Source: Homalodisca vitripennis
Lineage: Eukaryota > Arthropoda > Insecta > Hemiptera > Cicadellidae
Length of the DNA stretch: 64,000 nt
Direction: 5' to 3'
Assembly (NCBI RefSeq): GCF_021130785.1
Contig: NC_060207.1
Span: 106,304,001 to 106,368,000, forward strand
The notes beneath the pieces were generated by a model. The model saw nothing but the letters and a program-made list of their open reading frames with translations, did no database searches and was not told the origin of the DNA. The first letter of the stretch is position 1; each line of letters starts with the position of its first letter. Position numbers and translations under genes: made by a program. This document shows, piece by piece, positions 36,101 through 40,800 of this stretch.

Positions 36101-37238
36101 AAATAATAAGGTTTGTATTAATATGTTCAAAATGATCAAATAACTTTGATTTAGTAAACCAAATTTTCTCAACAATGTTTTAATCTCATGAAGGTTATGA
36201 AAATAAAACCCAAATTATGCTATGCTACATTTTTAATTTTTCACCTGACTTCTCCAACGTATCAATCATTTTATTATTGTAATTTTTTTGTAGTTCACAA
36301 GTTGTCTTGATAGTCTTGTACGTTATCGTCATGGATATATTGATCTGTGATCGGTTTAATTCCTTTTACCTCTATAGGGGCCTGGCTGATGTAGTTATAA
36401 TTCGTGTATGCACATAAGTACTAAATTTAAACTCTCTAGTTTAGTAATCCTCATAATATCATACGGACAGATACAATTCGTATCAACCGCCTAAGTTAGG
36501 AGCTTTGCTTACACATTTAAAGTTTTCTTTAGTATCATCTAAGTTGTTTTTCCAGTCAACTCCGCTTCAAAATATTGTAAACATAATATCTGATCATACT
36601 CTTACTAGGCATACCAAACACAGGCAAGGGAAAACCAGCCATGGCGAAACTCTGTTAAGGGACCAAATATGTAAAAGTATTTGTCAAATTTACAAACAAG
36701 TTATACTATTATCCAAGCATAGTAAGCCAATCCTTGTCAAAAAGCTAGCAGTCTGTGTTAAAGAATTAATACTGATCACTGTTTATTCAAATTAGTTTCT
36801 GATTGTAACTTCAGCAAATCACGACACAGCTTGTAGGAAGTATTGTCAGGAAGTATTACTGGCAGTTTTAGTTTAACCTAAGCTCTCCATATCGAGGCTG
36901 AATAATTGTAAGATTCCAATTTTCAAAAAACATAAATGATGTTATGGCACCGGTCGAGTAAGCATAAGAACTAGGATACGGGTAGTATATGGTAATTGTT
37001 CCTTGCACTAACAACCACTCTCACTTGACTGTTGCAGGGCGGCAGTATGCCCAACACGAGCAGTAGTGTACCTTTCCTGTTGAGCAGCAGCATGCAAAGC
37101 ATCCGTTCGCGGCGGCCCTCGGCCTGCCTGTCCTCCTCGCAGGGCTCAGGCCTGCTACAGCAACTGGGCTCCGGCATGGTAAGACAGCTCTCGCTCTCAG
37201 GATCACAGGCCAACGGAAGGGCATTCCCTGGTACCAAT
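695..37238 (+). CDS. Scyl2: SCY1-like pseudokinase 2 (SCYL2/CVAK104-like), 10 exons, 5' end outside window
   Basis: Ten separate exons join through GT..AG introns with matching codon phase into one frame of 582 codons. The product begins at the APE motif of a kinase-like domain, continues through helical HEAT-type repeats and ends in a Ser/Arg/Pro-rich tail. SCYL2 family proteins are catalytically weak or inactive kinases that bind clathrin and AP adaptors and act in trans-Golgi/endosome traffic; that role is family knowledge, not visible here. Family assignment rests on my recognition of conserved blocks such as SDPAVQALQFLDVINMKD, RTEVLPMLYNAFESTTIQVQ and MATRVMPSLLPQTVNPSLNL. The start codon and kinase N-lobe lie upstream of the window. 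Introns range from about 0.6 to 10.8 kb and are full of mobile elements. The 3' end is uncertain (see the last exon). SCYL1 or SCYL3 are less likely, because the LLPQTVNPSLNLEQF block is of the SCYL2 type. Confidence 0.9.
841..1464. other. Scyl2: Scyl2 intron
   Basis: 624-nt intron with gtaagt donor and ctag acceptor. No repeat, element or second gene seen inside. Confidence 0.8.
1465..1595 (+). CDS. Scyl2: Scyl2 exon b: end of kinase-like domain (RQRPTAQLL)
   Basis: Phase 0 start after ctag: LEDQVHNLLPRVPIPLQEAA and on to RQRPTAQLLSLIKYF; ends with AG of a Ser codon at the donor gtacga. The RQRPTA block matches kinase subdomain XI, where an Arg pairs with the Glu of the APE motif. It is followed by the LIKYF helix that leads into the HEAT region in this family. 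131 nt, exactly compatible in phase with both neighbours. Confidence 0.88.
1596..3758. other. Scyl2: Scyl2 intron
   Basis: About 2.2 kb of AT-rich sequence between gtacga donor and tgttgcag acceptor. I see no supported gene, element or tandem repeat. Confidence 0.75.
3759..3873 (+). CDS. Scyl2: Scyl2 exon c: SDPAVQALQFLD linker to HEAT repeats
   Basis: Begins with the third base of the split Ser codon (AG|T), then DPAVQALQFLDVINMKDPTQ, KSHFYRNTLKEVLPYIPR; ends CGG|gtgagt in phase 0. The block joins the pseudokinase domain to the HEAT repeats and is one of the most conserved parts of SCYL2 proteins in my recollection. 115 nt, in frame with both neighbours. Confidence 0.9.
3874..6097. other. 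Scyl2: Scyl2 intron, first part, no element recognised
   Basis: AT-rich intron sequence from the gtgagt donor up to the 191-bp array. No coding potential beyond random short frames. From about 5990 it contains blurred matches to the array downstream. Confidence 0.7.
6098..7590. repeat. 191-bp tandem repeat array, about 8 copies, intronic
   Basis: The anchor cagacgtctcattt (or a one-base variant) recurs at 6172, 6364, 6557, 6748, 6939, 7130, 7321 and 7512, a period of 191-193 bp. Middle copies are nearly identical; the first and last are degenerate, and a further blurred copy seems present to about 7800. Each unit holds a 6-bp inverted repeat, CATTCC...GGAATG, around an AT spacer. The units contain no long open frame. 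The array sits between Scyl2 exons c and d and looks like satellite-type expansion inside an intron. Confidence 0.95.
7591..8669. other. Scyl2: Scyl2 intron, last part
   Basis: AT-rich sequence following the array, with a diverged remnant of the 191-bp unit at about 7700-7800 and then nothing recognisable up to the ttttgttgcag acceptor. Confidence 0.65.
8670..8815 (+). CDS. Scyl2: Scyl2 exon d: first HEAT-type helices (KLWFQHVWPCL)
   Basis: Phase 0 start AAA CTG TGG after gttgcag, giving KLWFQHVWPCLQQEMRTQEV and then LAAVLQPIIYLIQECSVEEY; ends CCACCTTTCAG|gtaata with two bases of an Arg codon. Amphipathic helices with regular Leu/Val spacing fit HEAT-like repeats. The phase matches exon c (0) and exon e (needs one base). 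Confidence 0.9.
8816..11485. other. Scyl2: Scyl2 intron, first part
   Basis: AT-rich. A less AT-rich patch near 9380-9560 has a short open frame, but it has no family resemblance and I do not call it. This intron continues to 19572 and totals about 10.8 kb, mostly mobile-element debris. Confidence 0.65.
11486..11950. repeat. 156-bp tandem triplicate, intronic
   Basis: Three head-to-tail copies anchored by caaccacat at 11492, 11648 and 11804 (156-bp spacing). The third copy lacks 7 bp (ggcacat). Copies differ by only a few substitutions, so the duplication is recent. Each contains accaaatactctagtta and ttccacctgcttgtgaccca. No open frame is shared across copies. Confidence 0.93.
11951..12899. 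other. Scyl2: Scyl2 intron, unassigned
   Basis: AT-rich sequence between the triplicate and the Penelope-like relic. The endonuclease end of that relic might extend in here, but I could not find it. Confidence 0.55.
12900..14600 (-). pseudogene. Penelope-like retroelement (PLE) reverse transcriptase relic
   Basis: The - strand carries a chain of PLE reverse transcriptase motifs in the right order, broken by stops and frame changes. About 14.2-14.4 kb: LRKNNKLIVVPAYNKAIMNT, like the IVVPADK block. About 13.82-13.93 kb: FPKDIILVTIDVTSLYTYIE, the motif A block LVTxDVxSLYTNIP with its catalytic Asp. About 13.6-13.68 kb: YLQQKGIDMWKRMAPSYDNL, like YLQxxGTAMGTxMAPSYANL. About 13.5-13.59 kb: SNDVFRFGNN, a degraded YIDDIF motif C that has lost the YxDD signature. 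It cannot make an active enzyme. No endonuclease was identified at its 3' side. A patch near 13,090 resembles 18,900-18,940, which suggests two copies of the same family. Boundaries are approximate. Confidence 0.78.
14601..15355. other. Intronic spacer between PLE relic and hAT element
   Basis: AT-rich, including a (TA)n microsatellite. It may be the 5' or LTR-like part of the PLE relic, but I cannot show that. Confidence 0.45.
15119..15165. repeat. (TA)n microsatellite
   Basis: An uninterrupted run of about 23 TA dinucleotides. Confidence 0.97.
16138..16200. repeat. Short direct duplication inside hAT element
   Basis: cccgtgcggcggaccca occurs twice, about 49 bp apart, with ttatctgctttatcc and ttatctgttttatcc before the copies. 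A small local duplication. Confidence 0.8.
16590..17800. repeat. Fold-back core of hAT element: inverted clusters of ~180-bp subrepeats
   Basis: About four direct subrepeats on the left (each with cacttccggtcggaaaatac, ttggatttcactggtt and a tataattat block) face about three inverted copies on the right, carrying the complements (ccggaagtgattttttt, aaccagtaaaatcc). The turn lies near 17,230-17,260. Arms are roughly 0.55-0.65 kb and imperfect. The structure could fold into a long hairpin if transcribed. Confidence 0.85.
17837..18010 (-). pseudogene. Fragment of a hAT transposase (ZMYM1/TTF-type) N-terminal region
   Basis: A - strand frame (17717-18031) contains NRASLKRIIDTTILCGEHEI followed by PLRGHWATDG. 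This resembles the block 'NRxxLxxIIETIxLCGRQxIALRGH' in hAT-derived ZMYM1-like and TTF zinc-finger transposases. Upstream zinc-finger and downstream catalytic RNase H-like parts are missing, so only a remnant of one exon is left. It sits near the right end of the element and supports the hAT assignment from the 8-bp duplications. The match is from memory. Confidence 0.65.
18259..18318 (-). ncRNA. Hammerhead-ribozyme-like motif of a Penelope-like element (degenerate)
   Basis: Read on the - strand: outer stem TTTTATACA (18310-18318) pairs perfectly with TGTATAAAA (18259-18267). Between them lie CTGAAGA (core CUGANGA), a small hairpin CGG..CCG, then AAG in place of the core GAAA, and TATAGTC as a possible short third stem plus GUC cleavage triplet. 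Type I hammerhead motifs in the LTR-like ends of PLEs are established knowledge. The motif lies just 3' of a GIY-YIG relic of the same strand, as expected. The GAAA defect makes self-cleavage doubtful. Confidence 0.55.
18330..19005 (-). pseudogene. Penelope-like element GIY-YIG endonuclease relic
   Basis: On the - strand, about 18,780 down to 18,700, one reads IIGNVSCESKNVIYQV, a stop, then CKKCPEDNIG. This is the GIY-YIG motif region (SKNVIYxIxCKKC..YIG) of PLE endonucleases. In another frame, about 18,685 down to 18,590, follow RMTGHRYDYKHQDFRYTIVT and RGISHNDTF, matching the usual RMxGHRxDI..... segment after it. At least one stop and one frameshift separate the parts, so it is dead. The hammerhead-like motif follows on the same strand. 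The similar patch near 13,090 shows that relatives of this element occur nearby. Confidence 0.75.
19006..19572. other. Scyl2: Scyl2 intron, end of large intron
   Basis: AT-rich, no feature recognised, ending in the strong acceptor ttgtttgtttcag. Confidence 0.65.
19573..19726 (+). CDS. Scyl2: Scyl2 exon e: HEAT repeats (SIQATVTLLENLHIILEKTP)
   Basis: The first base completes an Arg codon (AG|A), then NVFSIPKSIQATVTLLENLH, ILEKTPRDDIRTEVLPMLY and ending TTIQVQ; donor CAG|gtacga, phase 0. The LEKTP(R/P)D(D/E)I...VLPMxY block is shared with vertebrate SCYL2 and lies in its HEAT region. 154 nt. Confidence 0.92.
19727..19924. other. Scyl2: Scyl2 intron, first part
   Basis: AT-rich start of a 2.7-kb intron with gtacga donor. 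Nothing recognised. Confidence 0.7.
19925..20295. repeat. Diverged tandem repeat, about 3 copies of ~125 bp
   Basis: Similar stretches recur at about 19,970, 20,092 and 20,224, each with a catcgatcaacaaaatatatt-like segment followed by taggtttgagagagctactt or a variant. Copies are considerably diverged, so this is an old local expansion inside the intron. Confidence 0.6.
20296..22424. other. Scyl2: Scyl2 intron, last part
   Basis: AT-rich sequence, no gene or element recognised. The acceptor gactctag has a weak pyrimidine tract. Confidence 0.65.
22425..22674 (+). CDS. Scyl2: Scyl2 exon f: HEAT repeats, longest GC-rich block
   Basis: Starts ACG GCT GCG CTG in phase 0, giving TAALVAVTNVSEYLDESSIR and then RMVLPKMKTVYEKNATDLK, IVGNILSCIEKTLDRLERPQ, DEVLPLLWDVRLQDPDIIL and RVV; the last base A begins the Asn codon completed in exon g. 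Of two overlapping donor choices in gtaagtaagt, only the second (intron from 22675) keeps the frame. 250 nt, 83 codons plus one base. Three to four helical repeats of HEAT character are visible. Confidence 0.92.
22848..24210 (-). mobile_element. Degenerate Tc1/mariner-type DNA transposon
   Basis: Left end CAGGGTGGCGCATACGACAG; the right end reverse-complemented is CAGGACGGCGCATATGTCAG (16 of 20 identical), about 1.36 kb apart. A TA precedes the left end; at the right the corresponding dinucleotide is CA, possibly a mutated TA. The - strand interior holds transposase remnants (separate entry). It sits wholly in the Scyl2 intron between exons f and g, in opposite orientation to the gene. Confidence 0.8.
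22985..24041 (-). pseudogene. Mariner-type transposase pseudogene
   Basis: The reading begins with MFSTQQRVDILQLKDVVEA and hits stops at once. Further on, WQ-stop-DGAPAHF (about 23,310 to 23,285) is the second catalytic Asp block QQDGAPxHF with its Gln turned to a stop. The C-terminal part is open and reads RPASCDFSLCGIIKETVYAS, PQNLEELRKVI and CIQNQDGHVE, matching the typical 'SPDLTPCDFFLWGxxKxxVY' end where the third catalytic Asp would lie (here changed to 'RPASCDF'). Several stops and frameshifts rule out activity. Confidence 0.82.
24329..24497 (+). CDS. Scyl2: Scyl2 exon g: LLPQTVNPSLNL block
   Basis: AT completes the Asn codon from exon f, then IYRLMLSDKKYGLSVNLMA, TRVMPSLLPQTVNPSLNLEQ, FTILFEVLQEMLDHID; ends AG|gtaaac. 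This block lines up with vertebrate SCYL2 (VLPHLIPLSIENNLNLNQF and KEMLNRLE). It closes the HEAT region. 169 nt. Confidence 0.93.
24498..25786. other. Scyl2: Scyl2 intron
   Basis: 1.3 kb AT-rich intron from gtaaac to ttccag. No element recognised. Confidence 0.75.
25787..25968 (+). CDS. Scyl2: Scyl2 exon h: start of Ser/Pro-rich tail
   Basis: G completes Arg (AG|G), then NQRNRLKLDNISLPSPERHR, PLRHLYSSDNMHVPPFNIPN, EQRKTSSAEDMARKNST; ends in phase 1 at G|gtatgt. Proline-, serine- and arginine-rich, with SPERHR and RKTSS as likely phospho-motifs by composition only. 182 nt, 60 whole codons. Confidence 0.9.
25969..27798. other. Scyl2: Scyl2 intron with minisatellite
   Basis: 1.8-kb intron. The first 500 bp are mostly minisatellite (separate entry); the rest is AT-rich with nothing recognised. 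The acceptor is tttctacacag. Confidence 0.75.
26006..26475. repeat. 38-39 bp minisatellite, about 12 copies
   Basis: Unit of the type acactaccacacccggtgg + tgtaccagacagatatactg, with a 1-bp length variant (agataaatg). Central copies are near identical and the ends are diverged. It begins about 40 bp after the exon h donor. Both strands are open across it because the unit length is often a multiple of three; these frames are repeat artefacts, not genes. Confidence 0.95.
27799..28052 (+). CDS. Scyl2: Scyl2 exon i: GGWWFG and RRHSSIGPQERRGS tail segment
   Basis: AC completes Asp (G|AC), then SGMLGGWWFGASPSSPDSNF, PNRRLSDNTLMTPKIRIAPS, LPIRRHSSIGPQERRGSTIN, LSPPT; donor ACA|gtgagt, phase 0. Much richer in G+C than its surroundings, as in the other exons. 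Multiple RRxS motifs (RRLS, RRHS, RRGS) are basophilic-kinase/14-3-3-like sites by pattern only. 254 nt. Confidence 0.9.
28053..30502. other. Scyl2: Scyl2 intron, no element recognised
   Basis: Very AT-rich, including a palindromic-looking attta/taaat run near 29,985-30,040. No gene seen. Confidence 0.6.
30503..30562 (+). CDS. Scyl2: Candidate 20-codon cassette exon in Scyl2 tail
   Basis: Between acceptor tgtgtttaccag and donor TAT|gtaagtcc lies exactly 60 nt, open in phase 0 at both sides: GFHYSSVSREGSTLSVPSAY. Flanking exons i (ends phase 0) and j (starts phase 0) would accept or skip it without frame change. The Ser-rich composition fits the tail. There is no transcript evidence, and a 60-nt open segment with splice sites can arise by chance in 9 kb of intron. 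Confidence 0.3.
30563..37037. other. Scyl2: Scyl2 intron, long unassigned stretch
   Basis: AT-rich. Short duplications are seen at 32,160-32,205 (ggaccattgggtaaaactt twice) and 35,487-35,537 (agttcgttaagagc twice), and a tRNA-like fragment at 35.64 kb. No supported gene. Confidence 0.6.
35640..35695 (+). other. tRNA-like fragment (possible tRNA-derived SINE or tRNA pseudogene)
   Basis: gaggggtcacgggttcgattcctgg contains a perfect Pol III B box, GGTTCGATTCC, after an anticodon-arm-like CTCTTCTGTAACCGAG with a possible TGT (Thr) anticodon. The 5' half and a good A box are not visible and the acceptor stem does not close, so it is not a functional tRNA. Confidence 0.4.
37038..37238 (+). CDS. 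Scyl2: Scyl2 exon j: Ser-rich tail, last firm exon
   Basis: After gactgttgcag: GGSMPNTSSSVPFLLSSSMQ, SIRSRRPSACLSSSQGSG, LLQQLGSGMVRQLSLSGSQA, NGRAFPGTN. Donor AAT|gtaagg gives 201 nt in phase 0. Two other readings are open. A stronger-looking donor at ATG|gtaaga (intron from 37179) would give 141 nt, also phase 0. Read-through of gtaagg reaches a TGA at 37293-37295, making this the last exon. The strong G+C rise and the Ser-rich, RSRRPS-like content continue the style of exon i, so membership of the gene is likely. Confidence 0.8.
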
Positions 37239-38683
37239 GTAAGGCAATGTCCTTCCTTCTGCTATATCTCTCTCTCCCTCGCTTCCTCTGTGTGAGGCCC
37301 CGGTAGCGCGCGGGCCTCTCTCTCTGTGCTTGTAGTCTCGACATGTATGACTGAGTGAGAGGACCGATCATCCATTTCAGAGTTGATGTCATCATCTAAA
37401 ATCGACCCCAAAAACACCATTTGGCTGTTAAATTTTATCCAAATCTAAAACTGGACGAGTGATAACCGATTAGATTAGAACATTTGGACCCTTGCGTACG
37501 GCCTAAACCCTCCCCGACAACTCTAGCCCTTACCTAAATACCATTCACCATCTTCATGTGTATAAACCTAAATGTTTCAGACCTCTAGTGCTAAGATTAG
37601 TAAATAATCTTGATACTTTTTAATACATTTCATTAACTTCATACAATTTTGTTGTTATCGAAATAAAAATTAATAGAATTAAAACAACTATTGAAAACCG
37701 GCGTATTATTATTTACATTTATTTCATAATATTAATGCTAAAACGTCTAACAGATATTACATATAACTAACATGTTAGCAAATTTATTTAAACTTTAATG
37801 TTTAACTGGTTATTTACGAGAAACTATTGTAAACTAAAATTTGTAATTACATTTAACTTATCATCCCATGTATCACTCCACCGTAGTTTTCACCTCATTA
37901 CAAAAATATACAAAACATAAACTTCACAGCATTAATTCCATGAAATTCCATTTGGACAGTTGGTTTTTTACTTTTCTGTTTTTACTTATCTTCACGCAAT
38001 TTTCTTCTGCAATGGCACCATGGTTTGTATATATAATATTTTGACTTGTATTTAATCTATCTTCTTTAATTTGCAGTATTCTCTTTTCTCCTCCGGAAGA
38101 TCCTAAGGTGTTTCTCGTGGAAGGCTCTGCAGGAAATATCAGGAGTTTGGTTTCAAGTTTAGTTATAATCACATGATAAGCATAACATTCAGTTTCAGTT
38201 ATAGTCTAGTTTTAATTAGTTTAGTTGCATAATAATACTTTGAGAGTTATGTTATAATATTTCTGGTTTTAATAGCGTAATTACTATTAGGAAGTCCATT
38301 CAATTATTCTTAAAATTCTAAATATTTTCTCACTAAATTCTAATTTTATGATGCAAATAATTGATTAAGGTATTCTTTATTCTTCGTCATTGCAATATCC
38401 ATGTTTAAGGCAGATTTTTCTTACTCGAAGTGTACAAAAATTGCTAAAGTATTTACCTACTATCTGAATACTTAAGTACCTGAGTTTATCGCATTAACTG
38501 ATGATGTTAAACAAAGTAGTCCATTATTTTATACCAATACAAGGTTGGTATAAAATAATGCAAACATAATTAAATAAATTTACAAATTAAACCTGAAATT
38601 AAAATTATTGAAAAATTTAAAGGCTTTATCTCAAGTTAGTAGTATTATGTATTCGTGAGACTCATCAAGCCCTTGGTAGACCT
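37239..38683. other. Downstream of last firm Scyl2 exon
   Basis: Either intron or 3' UTR. AATAAA occurs at 37662-37667 in an AT-rich context and could serve as a poly(A) signal if exon j is terminal. No other feature. Confidence 0.4.
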
Positions 38684-40089
38684 GCACGACAGTAGTCTGG
38701 ATGGTTGTCGATTGATTTAATAGTCTGTATAAAGGTGTAATACTACTGATATTGCTAGCACGAGAGTAGTCTGGTTGGTTGTCGATTGATTTAATAGTCT
38801 GTATAAAGGTGTAATACTACTGATATTGCTAGCACGAGAGTAGTCTGGTTGGTTGTCGATTGATTTAATAGTCTGTATAAAGGTGTAATACTACTGATAT
38901 TGCTAGCACGAGAGTAGTCTGGTTGGTTGTCGATTGATTTAATAGTCTGTATAAAGGTGTAATACTACTGATATTGCTAGCACGAGAGTAGTCTGGTTGG
39001 TTGTCGATTGATTTAATAGTCTGTATAAAGGTGTAATACTACTGATATTGCTAGCACGAGAGTAGTCTGGTTGGTTGTCGATTGATTTAATAGTCTGTAT
39101 AAAGGTGTAATACTACTGATATTGCTAGCACGAGAGTAGTCTGGTTGGTTGTCGATTGATTTAATAGTCTGTATAAAGGTGTAATACTACTGATATTGCT
39201 AGCACGAGAGTAGTCTGGTTGGTTGTCGATTGATTTAATAGTCTGTATAAAGGTGTAATACTACTGATATTGCTAGCACGAGAGTAGTCTGGTTGGTTGT
39301 CGATTGATTTAATAGTCTGTATAAAGGTGTAATACTACTGATATTGCTAGCACGAGAGTAGTCTGGTTGGTTGTCGATTGATTTAATAGTCTGTATAAAG
39401 GTGTAATACTACTGATATTGCTAGCACGAGAGTAGTCTGGTTGGTTGTCGATTGATTTAATAGTCTGTATAAAGGTGTAATACTACTGATATTGCTAGCA
39501 CGAGAGTAGTCTGGTTGGTTGTCGATTGATTTAATAGTCTGTATAAAGGTGTAATACTACTGATATTGCTAGCACGAGAGTAGTCTGGTTGGTTGTCGAT
39601 TGATTTAATAGTCTGTATAAAGGTGTAATACTACTGATATTGCTAGCACGAGAGTAGTCTGGTTGGTTGTCGATTGATTTAATAGTCTGTATAAAGGTGT
39701 AATACTACTGATATTGCTAGCACGAGAGTAGTCTGGTTGGTTGTCGATTGATTTAATAGTCTGTATAAAGGTGTAATACTACTGATATTGCTAGCACGAG
39801 AGTAGTCTGGTTGGTTGTCGATTGATTTAATAGTCTGTATAAAGGTGTAATACTACTGATATTGCTAGCACGAGAGTAGTCTGGTTGGTTGTCGATTGAT
39901 TTAATAGTCTGTATAAAGGTGTAATACTACTGATATTGCTAGCACGAGAGTAGTCTGGTTGGTTGTCGATTGATTTAATAGTCTGTATAAAGGTGTAATA
40001 CTACTGATATTGCTAGCACGAGAGTAGTCTGGTTGGTTGTCGATTGATTTAATAGTCTGTACAAAGGTGTAATACTACTGATATTGCTA
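38684..40089. repeat. 74-bp tandem array, 19 copies, nearly identical
   Basis: The period is exactly 74 bp; 19 units fill 1,406 bp. Differences are confined almost wholly to the edge copies (first: gcacgacag and ctggatgg; last: tctgtacaaagg). Each unit contains ACTACT and, 17 bases on, AGTAGT, an inverted repeat spanning the unit junction. No long open frame runs through. Confidence 0.98.
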
Positions 40090-40740
40090 GCAAGAGCTAT
40101 TCAAATATGTTATCCCCTTGACAACTTCCGGGTAAAGAATAAACAATACGTTCTTTGTTTTACATTTATTTTTGACGATGGAAGGAATTTAAATAAACAG
40201 GATTTTCCGCACATTTGCGAAAAAATAATTTGTTCAAAAATTCAGTGACATTATGCTTCGAGGTTACATACATTAAATTGGCAGACCCACCAATCAGTCA
40301 ACCATTAGTCAAAATTAGGCCACTTTAGGTTGCCAATTCTGAAAAGTGAACTAAAAATAAAACCAAAAGTATTAAACAGATTAGATATTTGTAGTAAACC
40401 AATGCGGAGTCACGTTTTGGCTTTAATAAGTTCATTCTAGCATTAACCAATAATAAAAAAAGGCCTACTCCTGTTCCCTCCTTTTTTTTGCCGTGACGAT
40501 TGTCATTTACTATTGGCCTCTGGTCAGTCGTAGGTGGTTGATCGGCGAATGCAGACCTTTGTGAACTGTATTCTGTTGTTCAGTTGTAATGATTAGTGCT
40601 ATGATTTGTTTTTTATTAAGTGCATGTTTTCAGAGTTGAAGTTAATACACAACGTGGTGGTTGTGATTCCTGACTTACACTAGTCGCAACGATCTGGTGT
40701 GATTTGTTTGTTTTAACCGACTTTGTAATTATGTGTTAGA
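40090..40740. other. Unassigned spacer, possibly part of a dispersed repeat
   Basis: No gene. The part from about 40,490 reads like the upstream portion of the repeat that includes the hammerhead-like motif, but its boundary cannot be set. Confidence 0.35.
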
Positions 40741-40800
40741 TTAGTTATGTACCTGAATAAGAGATCAGATTTCAGATCTCGAAACGTAGTGTTACTGATT
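40741..40800 (+). ncRNA. Hammerhead-like motif in a PLE-type terminal repeat
   Basis: In order: TTAGT, then CTGAATA (one base from CUGANGA with N = A), a perfect hairpin GAGATC..GATCTC, an intact GAAA core followed by C, a short GTAGTG segment and GTT as possible cleavage triplet, then ACTGA, which pairs with TTAGT through one G-U. Following sequence (gatggcaaatgtccagg) resembles starts of Penelope-like or related repeats from memory. Short outer stem and the core change make activity uncertain. Confidence 0.4.
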
